Shown: positions 45,431 to 54,760, numbered from the stretch's first letter. The stretch is DNA of 64,000 nucleotides from Ruminococcus sp. (GCA_015066935.1 SVNK01000001.1:62001-126000); one strand, 5' to 3'. Notes: a model not told the origin generated them from the sequence alone. A program made the numbers and translations.

Positions 45431-47080
45431 ATGAATATTGCTATTTTCTGCCTTTATGCAGCTATCGCACTCGCTGCGATAATCTTCATGGGACTGCGTG
45501 AGTTCCATATGCTTCAGCTCAACGGCTATAAAACTCCCGAACATTCATGGTGGATGAAGAAGAATTACAAGAGATATATTCTGCCGATAATTCTGTTTGT
45601 CGGTCATTTTGCGCTCCTCTTCACCGACCCCGTTATATGGGAACCTGAAAAGCACGTATTTAACGACCATCTGAACACGCTCTCGATATATATATGCTCC
45701 TGTATGACTGTACTCAATATAAAAATTGCAGTTGATAACAGACCCGGAAAAAAATTCAAAAAACCCTTTGTGTATACCGCAAGAGTTAAGCGGATGTTGA
45801 CTACTTTCTTCATACTCATTGCGTTGATTTTCACAGCTGCGTTCTTTTCAGCAAACAGAGTGCGTATCGAAGGCGATACAAGATTTACAAACAATCTGCC
45901 GTTTATTCTTATCGGTTCCGCACTCTACCTCACACCGATACTCGTTCCGCTTTCAAATATCATCAATAAGCCCATTGAAAAAGCCGTCCAGAACCACTAC
46001 ATCAACGACGCTAAACGTATGCTTGACGATATGCCCTCGCTCCACAAGGTCGGCATCACGGGAAGCTACGGCAAAACTTCCATGAAATTCTACCTCAGCG
46101 AGCTTCTCGGCTCTCAGTACGAAACTCTGAAAACCCCCGAAAGCTTCAACACTCCCATGGGCGTTACAATCACTATCCGCCGTGACCTCAGACCTACCCA
46201 CGAATACTTCATCTGTGAAATGGGTGCAAGACGTGTCCGTGAAATCAACGAGCTGTGCGAAATCGCTCATCCCCACGACGGTATCATCACTTCCGTAGGT
46301 CCTCAGCACCTCGAAACTTTCAAATCAGTCGAAAACGTCCTCAATACAAAGTTCGAGCTTGCCGACAGCGTTCAGGCATCAGGCGGAAAAATCTACCTCA
46401 ACGGCGATAACGAACTCATCCGCAGTAAAGCTCCGCAGTATAAAAACGCTGTCCTCTACGGACTCCACGAGTCCTGCCACTACAGAGGCTCCGACGTTTC
46501 CGTTTCCGATAAGGGTACCGAATTTACCGTTACTGCTCCCGACGGAAGCTCCTGCCGCTATACGACTAAGCTCCTTGGTGAACACAGCGTCCAGAATCTT
46601 CTCGGTGCTATCGCTTACTGTCACGGTACGGGCATCGCTCTTGAAAAGCTCGTGATTCCCGTAAGAAAAATCGCCGCAGTTCCTCACCGTCTCCAGCTTC
46701 TCGACAAGGGCGGCGGTCTCACTTTCATCGACGACGCTTATAACTCAAATCCCAGCGGCTGCCGTGCTGCACTCAATGTACTCGGTCTGTTCGACGCCTG
46801 CAGAATCCTCGTGACTCCCGGTATGGTTGAGCTTGGCGAAAAACAGCATGAGCTTAACCGTGAATTCGGCAGCGAAGCCGCAAAGGTCTGCGACTACATC
46901 GCCCTCGTCGGCAAAAAACAGACCGAGCCTATCTTCGAAGGTATACAAAACGCAGACTTCGATATGTCACGTGTGTTCGTATGCGATACGCTCGGAGAAG
47001 CCCTCGACAAGGTGCGCTCTATCGTCACCGACAAAAAGAAAATTGTGCTTCTCGAAAACGACCTGCCCGATAACTATTAA
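45431..47080 (+). CDS. MurF-like Mur ligase with membrane N-terminal domain
   Basis: 549 aa. Residues 1-195 form a membrane domain with about five segments in place of the UDP-MurNAc-binding domain of normal MurF. Then comes the central ATP domain: GSYGKTS (211-217), EMGARRVREI, and a C-terminal ligase domain with DDAYNSNPSGCRAALNVL. The PGMVELGEKQHELNREFG stretch and closing LENDLPDNY fit MurF. It probably joins D-Ala-D-Ala to the UDP-MurNAc-tripeptide, and ddl is next, 18 bases later. Whether it is the main MurF cannot be decided from this window. Confidence 0.85.
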   Translation: MNIAIFCLYAAIALAAIIFMGLREFHMLQLNGYKTPEHSWWMKKNYKRYILPIILFVGHFALLFTDPVIWEPEKHVFNDHLNTLSIYICSCMTVLNIKIAVDNRPGKKFKKPFVYTARVKRMLTTFFILIALIFTAAFFSANRVRIEGDTRFTNNLPFILIGSALYLTPILVPLSNIINKPIEKAVQNHYINDAKRMLDDMPSLHKVGITGSYGKTSMKFYLSELLGSQYETLKTPESFNTPMGVTITIRRDLRPTHEYFICEMGARRVREINELCEIAHPHDGIITSVGPQHLETFKSVENVLNTKFELADSVQASGGKIYLNGDNELIRSKAPQYKNAVLYGLHESCHYRGSDVSVSDKGTEFTVTAPDGSSCRYTTKLLGEHSVQNLLGAIAYCHGTGIALEKLVIPVRKIAAVPHRLQLLDKGGGLTFIDDAYNSNPSGCRAALNVLGLFDACRILVTPGMVELGEKQHELNREFGSEAAKVCDYIALVGKKQTEPIFEGIQNADFDMSRVFVCDTLGEALDKVRSIVTDKKKIVLLENDLPDNY

Positions 47081-47098
47081 TCTTAAGGAGAGATATAC

Positions 47099-48289
47099 AT
47101 GAAAATTAATCTTGCTGTTCTGTTCGGCGGAAAAAGCGTTGAACATGAGGTTTCCGTCATTTCAGCCGTTCAGGCAATGGCTTCAATCAATAAGGAAAAA
47201 TACAATATCATCCCCGTCTATATGACAAAGTCAAACGAGTTCTATACAGGCGAAAAACTCACCGACATCAACGCTTTCCGTGATATTCCCGCACTCCTTG
47301 CAGAGTCGGTTGAATGTCTCATGGTGAGAAACGAGGGCAAGGTTCAGCTTATCCGCAGAAAGTCAAAGATGTTCGGCTCAAACGTCATCGCCGATATCGA
47401 CATCGCTTTCCCCATCGTTCACGGTACAAATGTTGAGGACGGCGCTCTTCAGGGCTTCCTCCAGACTCTCGACATCCCCTATGTGGGCTGCGACGTACTG
47501 GCATCCGCTGTCGGAATGGATAAGTTCGTCATGAAGATTCTCCTCAAGGACGCAGGCTTCCCCGTACTCGACTGCTGCCGTTTCTCTGCTTTCGATATGG
47601 ATAAAGTTGAGGAACTCGCTGCACAGGTTGAAGCAAAGTTCCCGTATCCCGTTATCGTAAAGCCTATCAATCTCGGTTCAAGCGTCGGAATATCAAAGGC
47701 ATCCGACAGAGACTCCCTTATCCGTTCTATGGAGGACGCTTTCTCCTTCGCAGACCGAATCCTCGTTGAACCCGCTGTTGTTCAGCTCAAGGAAATCAAC
47801 TGCTCCGTTGTCGGAGACAGCGAATCCGCTGAAGCTTCCGTCTGCGAGGAGCCTGTTCAGGCAAGCAACGACGAAATCCTCAGCTATGAACAGAAATATG
47901 TCGGCGGAGGCGGTAAATCAGGCGGCAGTAAGGGTATGGCTACGCTCAAAAGAAAGATTCCTGCCGAAATTACTCCCGAACAGGACGAATTCGTCCGCAG
48001 AACCGCTGTTGAGGCTTTCCGCTACCTCGGATGCAACGGCGTTACACGTATCGACTTCATGCTCGATATGGCTGACAACAAAATCTACATAAACGAAATC
48101 AATACGATTCCCGGCTCGCTCGCATTCTACCTCTGGGAGCCTAAGGGCGTAAAGTATTCAGAGCTCCTTGAACGCATGATTCAGCTTGCTCTCAAGCGTC
48201 ACAGACAACAGGAAAAAATCAGCTACTCCTTTGATACCAACATTCTCGCAATGGGCGGAAGCTTTGGCTCGAAGGGCAGCAAGTCCTGA
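47099..48289 (+). CDS. ddl: D-alanine--D-alanine ligase
   Basis: 396 aa ATP-grasp enzyme. FGGKSVEHEVSVIS at the start is the Ddl signature; RIDFMLDMADNKIYINEINT carries the metal ligands. The omega-loop region contains SYEQKYVGGGGKSGGSKG, a Gly/Lys-rich variant. The C-terminus has an extra tail of about 20 residues. It makes the D-Ala-D-Ala used by MurF, encoded just upstream. AAGGAGAG precedes ATG 47099. The active-site loop residue that would separate D-Ala from D-Lac use was not assigned. Confidence 0.93.
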   Translation: MKINLAVLFGGKSVEHEVSVISAVQAMASINKEKYNIIPVYMTKSNEFYTGEKLTDINAFRDIPALLAESVECLMVRNEGKVQLIRRKSKMFGSNVIADIDIAFPIVHGTNVEDGALQGFLQTLDIPYVGCDVLASAVGMDKFVMKILLKDAGFPVLDCCRFSAFDMDKVEELAAQVEAKFPYPVIVKPINLGSSVGISKASDRDSLIRSMEDAFSFADRILVEPAVVQLKEINCSVVGDSESAEASVCEEPVQASNDEILSYEQKYVGGGGKSGGSKGMATLKRKIPAEITPEQDEFVRRTAVEAFRYLGCNGVTRIDFMLDMADNKIYINEINTIPGSLAFYLWEPKGVKYSELLERMIQLALKRHRQQEKISYSFDTNILAMGGSFGSKGSKS

Positions 48290-48330
48290 TAAATACTCAG
48301 AACAACAGGGAATTATGGGGTAAGTTTCAG

Positions 48331-49248
48331 ATGAAAAAAATTATCACGGCAGTCATTGCGGCTGTCACACTGCTTTCGTGTACCGGCTGTTCGCTTAAAA
48401 AGGACAGCTCGGATACGGACAACAAACAGAAAACTTCTGCATTGAAGGTCGGCAATCCCGTCGTCCCCGAAATCGAAAAAGAGGTCATCTGGGAAACCGA
48501 CAGAATACGTGTTTCAACGGAATTCTTCAAACGTGCCGAAACGGGACTAAAAATCAAAATCGAAAACAAAAGCAATACCGACCTCGAACTAAGTCTTTCC
48601 GACCCGTACGTTCATGTGAACGGTTTTACCATGACGGATTTTCTGTCAGCCAATGTCCCCGCAGGCGAAACACTCTTTGAGACTATCAGCTTCAATAACC
48701 AGTGCATCCGTGACGCAGACATCGACGAGATTCATTGTGCCGAATTCGTCCTCGAAGCAGAGTATGACGGCAACTTCAAGGATAAGGAAAAATCAGATAC
48801 GATTATCGTCGGCGACAAGTCTGATGAGTGGCGTAAGAACGACGATGCTCCCGATGGACAGCTCCTCTGGGACAGCGACGGCATTAAAATTATCTCTCTC
48901 GGCTTCTCAGGCGAAATCATTCCGGTGCTCAGCGTTTACATCGAAAATAACACCGGCAAGGAAATCGACGCACATCTTACTTGGGCTGACGTGAACGGTC
49001 TCGACGTTAACCTTTTGTCAAAGAGCCTTCACGGCTATATTCAGAATGGCAAAAAACGAATCTGTCAGTATGATATGGACGAGATTATGGAGGAAAGCGG
49101 TGAGGATTCACTCAGAGTCTTCGGCTTGAATTTCGACATCGACATCGGCGAGGACGACCCGCTCAGAACTCGTTACCTCAATATCAAGGATATTTCAGGC
49201 TATACATATAAACCATCGGAAACCACAACCGAAAAAGAGGAGGATTAA
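48331..49248 (+). CDS. Lipoprotein with two related beta domains
   Basis: 305 aa. Lipobox LSCTGC puts the lipidated Cys at residue 20. Two modules of about 125 residues follow. Each begins with a WETDRIRVST / WDSDGIKIIS pattern, then LKIKIENKSNTDLEL / LSVYIENNTGKEIDA, a DUF-like beta sandwich seen in Clostridia surface proteins. Function unknown. It sits two bases before the acetyltransferase gene and 41 after ddl, so it may be part of the cell-envelope group. Confidence 0.8.
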   Translation: MKKIITAVIAAVTLLSCTGCSLKKDSSDTDNKQKTSALKVGNPVVPEIEKEVIWETDRIRVSTEFFKRAETGLKIKIENKSNTDLELSLSDPYVHVNGFTMTDFLSANVPAGETLFETISFNNQCIRDADIDEIHCAEFVLEAEYDGNFKDKEKSDTIIVGDKSDEWRKNDDAPDGQLLWDSDGIKIISLGFSGEIIPVLSVYIENNTGKEIDAHLTWADVNGLDVNLLSKSLHGYIQNGKKRICQYDMDEIMEESGEDSLRVFGLNFDIDIGEDDPLRTRYLNIKDISGYTYKPSETTTEKEED

Positions 49249-49250
49249 AC

Positions 49251-49943
49251 ATGACCGAAAAAGAAAAACAGCAGGCAGGCGAGCTCTATAATTCCAGAGA
49301 CCCTGAACTCGTCGCCGACAGAGTAAAGGCTAATAAATTCTGCCTTGAGTACAACCGTCTCCCCTGCAACGATTACATCAAGCGTCAGTGGATGCTCGAC
49401 AGACTTGTTGCCCTCAGAGGCGAAAACACTATCATCGAATCGGATTTCTTCTGCGATTACGGCTACAATATCGTTATCGGCAACAATTTCCACGCCGACC
49501 AGAACCTCAATATCCTCGACAGTGCGGATATTATTTTCGGAGACAACGTCTTTATCGGTCCGAATTGTACGTTCTACACGTCGGAGCGTCCCCTCGACTG
49601 CACTCTCAGAAATCAGGGCTTTGAAACAGCCAAGCCTATCAAAGTAGGCAATAATGTCTGCTTAAGAGGTAATGTCTGCGTGCTCCCGGGCGTGACTATC
49701 GGTGATAACGTGGTCATTGAGACGGGAAGCGTTGTAACTGAGGATATTCCTTCAAATACTTACGCTTCGGGAAATCCCTGCAAGGAAGTAAGTAAGCTTG
49801 AGGCTCCGAAAATTGTCCCCGAAGAAAAGACTCCCTCTGATGAGAAGTCCGCTGCGGAAGATAATAAGTCGGACGCTCCTGCGGAAACTCCGAAAAATGA
49901 CGGAAAAAAGCGTTTCGTCAAGCTTGTTGAAGTCAAAAAATAA
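49251..49943 (+). CDS. Hexapeptide acetyltransferase homologue lacking the catalytic His
   Basis: 230 aa. Residues 1-185 match the maltose/galactoside O-acetyltransferase fold: N-terminal helices with YNRLPCNDYIKR, then left-handed beta helix repeats (IGNNF, FGDNVFIGPNC, VGNNVCLRGNVCVLPGVTI). In the family the catalytic His sits in an H-P-x-D motif; here the sequence is TSERPLD with Arg113 at that place. The last 45 residues are a Glu/Lys/Pro-rich tail. It may be inactive or have another role. It directly follows the lipoprotein gene. Confidence 0.85.
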   Translation: MTEKEKQQAGELYNSRDPELVADRVKANKFCLEYNRLPCNDYIKRQWMLDRLVALRGENTIIESDFFCDYGYNIVIGNNFHADQNLNILDSADIIFGDNVFIGPNCTFYTSERPLDCTLRNQGFETAKPIKVGNNVCLRGNVCVLPGVTIGDNVVIETGSVVTEDIPSNTYASGNPCKEVSKLEAPKIVPEEKTPSDEKSAAEDNKSDAPAETPKNDGKKRFVKLVEVKK

Positions 49944-50005
49944 ATGTCGGAAAACATAAAAACATCCGCTTGAAATAAAAAGATTACTAAAAAGAAGGTA
50001 TGGCA

Positions 50006-50845
50006 ATGTTCGAGATTCTTCAGAAACAGATTCTGAATCCCTATGTGACTCTTATGAAAATTCACGCTCCCCGTGTTGCCGCTAAGGCTGAACCGGGTCA
50101 GTTCATTATCCTCAGAACAGACAGCGAGGGCGAACGTATCCCCTTTACTATCGCTGACTACGACCGTGAAAACGGCTGCGTTACTATTATTTTCCAGATT
50201 GTCGGCGCTACTACGGAAAAACTCAACCGTCTCAACGTCGGAGACTCTGTCCATGATTTTGTGGGTCCTCTCGGACGTGCCACCGAAACCGACGGTCTGA
50301 AAAAAGTTGCCGTTGTCGGCGGTGGAGTCGGCTGTGCCATTGCTTATCCCGTTGTTAAAAAACTCAGCGGACTCGGCGTTGAAGTTCACTCGATAGTCGG
50401 CTTCAGAAACAGCGAACTCGTAATCCTCGAGGACGAGTTCAGAGCTGTCTCTTCAGAATTCGTGCTTATGACAGATGACGGCTCCGCAGGTGAAAAGGGT
50501 CTCGTTACCGACGCTCTCAGAAAACTTATCGAAAAAGGCGAAAAATACGACCGTGTTATTACTATCGGTCCTCTTATCATGATGAAGTTCGTCTGCGGAC
50601 TCACTAAAGAATACTCAATCCCCACCGTCGCTTCAATGAACCCCATTATGATCGACGGTACGGGAATGTGCGGTGGATGCCGTCTTACTGTCGGCGGTGA
50701 AACGAAGTTCGCCTGCGTTGACGGACCCGAATTCGACGGCCACCTTATCGACTTCGATGAGGCTATGAAGCGTGGTGCAATGTACAAATCATTCGAACGC
50801 CAGACCCACGAGGAAACCTGCAATCTTTTCAAGGAGGCAGAATAA
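50006..50845 (+). CDS. NfnA-like FAD/NAD- and 2Fe-2S-binding subunit
   Basis: 279 aa. Ferredoxin-NADP reductase fold: FAD part (about 1-95, PGQFIILR and IPFTIADYD), NAD part (about 98-215, VAVVGGGVGCAIAYPVVK), and a C-terminal 2Fe-2S site with MCGGCRLTV and FACVDGPEFDG. Either ATG 50000 or 50006 could start; the second is better spaced from GAAGG. The partner gene follows after one base. With it, this resembles NADH-dependent ferredoxin:NADP oxidoreductase (NfnAB) or a glutamate synthase-type pair. Confidence 0.9.
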   Translation: MFEILQKQILNPYVTLMKIHAPRVAAKAEPGQFIILRTDSEGERIPFTIADYDRENGCVTIIFQIVGATTEKLNRLNVGDSVHDFVGPLGRATETDGLKKVAVVGGGVGCAIAYPVVKKLSGLGVEVHSIVGFRNSELVILEDEFRAVSSEFVLMTDDGSAGEKGLVTDALRKLIEKGEKYDRVITIGPLIMMKFVCGLTKEYSIPTVASMNPIMIDGTGMCGGCRLTVGGETKFACVDGPEFDGHLIDFDEAMKRGAMYKSFERQTHEETCNLFKEAE

Positions 50846-50846
50846 T

Positions 50847-52235
50847 ATGCCGAATATGTCCCCAACAAAAAATAAAATGCCCGTTCAGGACCCCGTGCTC
50901 AGAAGCTCAAACTTCGATGAGGTCGCTCTCGGTTATACCGAGGAACAGGCAATCGACGAGGCAAAACGCTGTCTCGGATGTAAACATAAACCATGTGTAA
51001 GCGGATGTCCCGTGCAGATCGACATACCTGCTTTCATCGCCGAGGTCGCAAAGGGAGACTTCGAAGCCGCTTACAGAATTATCGTAAAATCAAGCTCTCT
51101 CCCTGCTGTCTGCGGACGTGTGTGTCCACAGGAAATCCAGTGCGAAAGCAAGTGCGTAAGAGGTATCAAGGGTGAGCCTGTCGCTATCGGACGTCTTGAA
51201 CGATTTGTCGCTGACCGCCATAATTCACAGCCCGATACTGTTGTTGAGAAGCCCGTCCCCAACGGTCATAAGGCAGCTGTTATAGGTTCGGGACCTTCGG
51301 GTCTTGCCTGTGCGGGTGACCTCGCTAAAAAAGGGTATGATGTCACTGTTTTTGAGGCTCTCCACCTTGCAGGCGGAGTTCTCTCCTACGGTATCCCCGA
51401 ATTCAGACTCCCCAAGTCTATCGTTCAGAAGGAAATCGAGGGTCTTGAAGCTCTCGGCGTTAAAATCGAGACTAATACCGTTGTCGGAAAGACCGTCTCT
51501 GTGGACGAGCTTATGAAAGAGGAAGGCTTCGAAAGCGTGTTTATCGGCTCAGGTGCAGGTCTCCCACGATTCATGAACATCCCCGGTGAAAACCTCAGCG
51601 GCGTTTATTCCGCCAACGAGTTCCTTACACGTATAAACCTCATGAAAGCCTACAAGCCCGACAGTCCTACACCCGTTAAGGTCGGAAAAAAGGCGGTTAT
51701 TGTCGGCGGCGGAAACGTCGCTATGGACGCAGCAAGATGTGCAAGACGTCTTGGTGCCGACGTCACAATTGTATACAGACGTACCGAAAATGAGCTTCCT
51801 GCACGTGCGGAGGAGGTCGAGCACGCTAAAGAAGAAGGTATCTCTTTCAGATTCCTCACCAATCCAGCCGAAATTACTCCCACAGACGACGGCTGGGTTA
51901 AAAGTGTTATCTGTCAGGAAATGGTGCTTTCCGAGCCCGACGCTTCAGGCAGAGCAAAAGCCGTTCCCAAGGAAGGTGCATTCATCGAAATCGACGCCGA
52001 CTGCGTTATTATTGCTATCGGTACTTCTCCGAATCCGCTTATCAAGTCCACAACCTCGGGACTCGATACCCAGAAATGGGGCGGTATCATTGCCGACGAT
52101 GCAGGTCTTACCTCCAAGGAGGGCGTTTATGCAGGCGGTGACGCTGTAACAGGTGCCGCTACTGTAATTCTCGCTATGGGTGCAGGCAAAAAGGCTGCCG
52201 CTGCCATGGATGAATATATGACCGGGCAATCCTGA
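50847..52235 (+). CDS. gltA: NfnB / glutamate synthase small-subunit-like flavoprotein
   Basis: 462 aa. The N-terminus has two 4Fe-4S cysteine groups (CLGCKHKPCVSGCP and CGRVCPQEIQCESKC). Two Rossmann folds follow for FAD (IGSGPSGLACAGDLAKKG) and NADPH (VGGGNVAMDAARCARRLG). AAGGAGG precedes ATG 50847. This family is annotated as gltA but, when fused in order with an NfnA-like gene, often acts as electron-bifurcating NfnB. The pair fits an anaerobe that uses reduced ferredoxin, as does the adjacent 2-oxoacid:ferredoxin oxidoreductase. Confidence 0.9.
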   Translation: MPNMSPTKNKMPVQDPVLRSSNFDEVALGYTEEQAIDEAKRCLGCKHKPCVSGCPVQIDIPAFIAEVAKGDFEAAYRIIVKSSSLPAVCGRVCPQEIQCESKCVRGIKGEPVAIGRLERFVADRHNSQPDTVVEKPVPNGHKAAVIGSGPSGLACAGDLAKKGYDVTVFEALHLAGGVLSYGIPEFRLPKSIVQKEIEGLEALGVKIETNTVVGKTVSVDELMKEEGFESVFIGSGAGLPRFMNIPGENLSGVYSANEFLTRINLMKAYKPDSPTPVKVGKKAVIVGGGNVAMDAARCARRLGADVTIVYRRTENELPARAEEVEHAKEEGISFRFLTNPAEITPTDDGWVKSVICQEMVLSEPDASGRAKAVPKEGAFIEIDADCVIIAIGTSPNPLIKSTTSGLDTQKWGGIIADDAGLTSKEGVYAGGDAVTGAATVILAMGAGKKAAAAMDEYMTGQS

Positions 52236-52253
52236 AAACTGCGTATATAAGTG

Positions 52254-52276
52254 TAGGGACGACCATTGGTCGTCCG
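52254..52276. repeat. Short dispersed palindrome, GGACGACC family
   Basis: GGACGACCATTGGTCGTCC (52257-52275) flanked by GTAG and GCATG. Only the half-element is present, 18 bases past the gltA stop. Confidence 0.8.
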
Positions 52277-52315
52277 CATGATTTTTGATTAAAGATAAGG
52301 TCTATTAACAAACTG

Positions 52316-52343
52316 AAGGCTCCCGAAAATCGGGAGCCTTTTC
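52316..52343. terminator. Bidirectional terminator
   Basis: AGGCTCCCGA pairs with TCGGGAGCCT around AAA, with TTTTC on the right and GTTTGTT on the left strand. It separates convergent gltA and the oxidoreductase operon. Confidence 0.85.
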
Positions 52344-52344
52344 A

Positions 52345-52875
52345 TTATGCATTCATACCAAGTTCAATAGCTTTGAAGTTATTGGGGATAAGGTGTGACT
52401 TTGATGCGGGAACAACCTTCTCAATAGCCTTCTGCATGGTCTCAAGAGAACAGATACCCGTCTCCTTGAGAACCTTTCCGAGGAGAATGATATTCGAACC
52501 GCCCTTGAGAGCGTTGTCGTCGGCAAGCTGCTGTGAGGGAATACCGAAAATACCGATGTCGGTTCTTGTGCACTCGTTCTCAATCATAGAGCTGTCGAAG
52601 AACACCTTTCCGCCGGGCTTAACAGTGCTTACAAACTTATCGAATGAAGGCTGGTTCAGTGCGATGAGAATATCGGGTGTGAGAACCAGCGGTGAGCCGA
52701 TCGGGTCATCGGAAATACATACGGAACAATTACAAGTACCGCCTCTCATTTCGGGACCGTATGAAGGAAGCCATGAAAGCTCCTTGCTGTCCATGAGTCC
52801 GCAGTATGCGAGAATTTTTCCTGCAAAGAGGATACCCTGTCCGCCGAAGCCGGCGAGAAGAATTTCAGTAGTCAT
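52345..52875 (-). CDS. 2-oxoacid:ferredoxin oxidoreductase, gamma subunit
   Basis: 176 aa. LLAGFGGQGILFAGKILAY and SYGPEMRGGTCNCSV are signatures of the gamma subunit of pyruvate/ketoisovalerate/2-oxoglutarate:ferredoxin oxidoreductases. It is the last gene of the operon and its start overlaps the previous stop by one base. Substrate could be branched-chain 2-oxoacids or 2-oxoglutarate. Confidence 0.93.
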   Translation of the reverse strand: MTTEILLAGFGGQGILFAGKILAYCGLMDSKELSWLPSYGPEMRGGTCNCSVCISDDPIGSPLVLTPDILIALNQPSFDKFVSTVKPGGKVFFDSSMIENECTRTDIGIFGIPSQQLADDNALKGGSNIILLGKVLKETGICSLETMQKAIEKVVPASKSHLIPNNFKAIELGMNA

Positions 52876-53630
52876 TACTTATTGCCTCCTTCTGCTGTGA
52901 TGTCCTTGTAAACGCCGAGAGGATAGTAGGGAATCATCTCGTCCTGAAGGCGCTTGATAGCGTCAAGAGGTGAAAGTCCCCAGTTTGTGGGGCAGGTTGA
53001 AAGAACTTCAACGATTGAGAAGCCTCTCTTTTCCTTCTGATTCTCAAAAGCCTTACGGATAGCCTTTTTAGCTTCACGGATATGGGGAACGCTGTCAACA
53101 GCAACACGCTGTGCAAACGCTGTACCTGTGAGAGTTGAGAGCATTTCGCATACTCTTACGGGATAGCCTGCAAGCTGAGGGTCACGTCCGAAGGGAGTTG
53201 TCTGTGTAACCTGACCGGGAAGTGTTGTAGGAGCCATCTGTCCGCCTGTCATGCCGTAGATAGTGTTATTGATGAAGATTACGACGATGTTTTCGCCTCT
53301 TGTAGCAACGTGAACTGTCTCAGCAGTACCGATTGCAGCGAGGTCGCCGTCGCCCTGATATGTAAATACAAACTTATCGGGGTTTGTTCTCTTTACGCCT
53401 GTAGCAACTGCCGGAGCACGTCCGTGGGGAGCCTCAATCATATCGCATCCGAAATAATCGTAAGCCATTACGGAACATCCTACGGGACATACGCCGATAG
53501 TTTCGCCCTCTATACCCATTTCACCGAGAACCTCTGCAACGAGTCTGTGTACGATACCGTGAGTACAGCCGGGGCAGTAATGTGTAGGCACGTCAAGGAA
53601 TGCCTTTGGTCTTTCAAATACAACAGCCAT
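52875..53630 (-). CDS. 2-oxoacid:ferredoxin oxidoreductase, beta (TPP) subunit
   Basis: 251 aa. The TPP-binding motif GDGDLAAIGT...NNTIYGMTGGQ lies at about 90-130. HYCPGCTHGIVHRL near the start and CPVGCSVMAYDYF follow the KorB/VorA pattern. TAATG overlaps link it to the genes before and after. Confidence 0.93.
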   Translation of the reverse strand: MAVVFERPKAFLDVPTHYCPGCTHGIVHRLVAEVLGEMGIEGETIGVCPVGCSVMAYDYFGCDMIEAPHGRAPAVATGVKRTNPDKFVFTYQGDGDLAAIGTAETVHVATRGENIVVIFINNTIYGMTGGQMAPTTLPGQVTQTTPFGRDPQLAGYPVRVCEMLSTLTGTAFAQRVAVDSVPHIREAKKAIRKAFENQKEKRGFSIVEVLSTCPTNWGLSPLDAIKRLQDEMIPYYPLGVYKDITAEGGNK

Positions 53631-54673
53631 TATTCAGCACCTCCGACTTTTTTGATTTCGGCAAGAACCTCAGCAGGTGTAGGAATTACGCCGCCTGTTC
53701 TGCCGAAGAATTCAACGGGCTTTGAACAGTTGATTGCAAGCTTGATGTCGTCGATCATCTGTCCCATTGACATTTCTACGGAAAGAAGCTTCTTTGCGTT
53801 CTTTGCAGCCTCGTTAAGCTCCTTTTCGGGGAACGGCCAGAGTGTTCTGGGACGGAAGAGTCCTGCCTTGATGCCCATAGCTCTTGCGTCGTTTACTGCT
53901 GACTTTACGACTCTTGCTGTTGCACCGAATGCACAGAGAAGAATATCGCAGTCCTCAGTAAGGTAAAGCTCAGCGTCGGTCTCGTTGGCCTTGATCTGCT
54001 CGTATCTCTCGAAGCGGTCAACAACAGACTTCTGGAGAGCGTCGGGCTGGAGGTAGAGTGAATTGATGATATGGTGCTCTCTCTCGCCCTTATGACCTGT
54101 TGCAGCCCATGAAGACTTGTCAACAGCCTCGGGGTTAACCTCGGGGAATGAAACAGGCTCCATCATCTGACCGAGGAGTCCGTCTGCAAGAATCATTGCG
54201 GGAACTCTGTACTTATCAGCTCTGTCGAAAGCCTTGATTACGAAGTCTACCATTTCCTGAACGGAAGCAGGTGCGAACACCATGAGGTGGAAGTCGCCGT
54301 GGCCGAGAGCCTTTGTAGCCTGCCAGTAGTCAGCCTGTGAGGGCTGGATGCCGCCGAGACCGGGGCCGCCTCTCTGAACATTGATGATTACAGCAGGAAG
54401 GTCTGAACCTGCGATATAGGAGATACCCTCACTCTTGAGCGAGATTCCGGGTGAGGATGAAGATGTCATTGCACGGACGCCTGTTGACGCTGCACCAAGT
54501 ACCATATTAATAGCGGCAATCTCGGATTCAGCCTGAAGGAACACGCCTCCTGCCTTATTCATACGCTTTGCCATATATGCGGCAAGCTCTGTCTGGGGAG
54601 TGATGGGGTAACCGAAGAAGCACTTACAGCCTGCACGGATTGCAGCCTCAGCGAGAGCCTCGTTACCCTTCAT
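53630..54673 (-). CDS. vorB: 2-oxoacid:ferredoxin oxidoreductase, alpha subunit (VorB-like)
   Basis: 347 aa. GCKCFFGYPITPQTEL and SSSPGISLKSEGISYIAG are typical of the alpha subunit. It is annotated best as VorB (ketoisovalerate type), but KorA (2-oxoglutarate) is close. The start at 54673 (MKGNEALAEAA) follows GGAAAG; earlier in-frame starts are less well placed. Confidence 0.9.
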   Translation of the reverse strand: MKGNEALAEAAIRAGCKCFFGYPITPQTELAAYMAKRMNKAGGVFLQAESEIAAINMVLGAASTGVRAMTSSSSPGISLKSEGISYIAGSDLPAVIINVQRGGPGLGGIQPSQADYWQATKALGHGDFHLMVFAPASVQEMVDFVIKAFDRADKYRVPAMILADGLLGQMMEPVSFPEVNPEAVDKSSWAATGHKGEREHHIINSLYLQPDALQKSVVDRFERYEQIKANETDAELYLTEDCDILLCAFGATARVVKSAVNDARAMGIKAGLFRPRTLWPFPEKELNEAAKNAKKLLSVEMSMGQMIDDIKLAINCSKPVEFFGRTGGVIPTPAEVLAEIKKVGGAE

Positions 54674-54760
54674 AAGATTTCTTTCCAAAGCTAAACAGCT
54701 CCTTTCCGATTTAAACAATTGGATTTTCCATAGATTCAGGACACAATTCTGTGCCGAAAA

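Noticed and set aside
191..52276. CRISPR array from repeated palindromes
   Set aside because: The palindromes are scattered singly over 52 kb, without regular spacers or cas genes.
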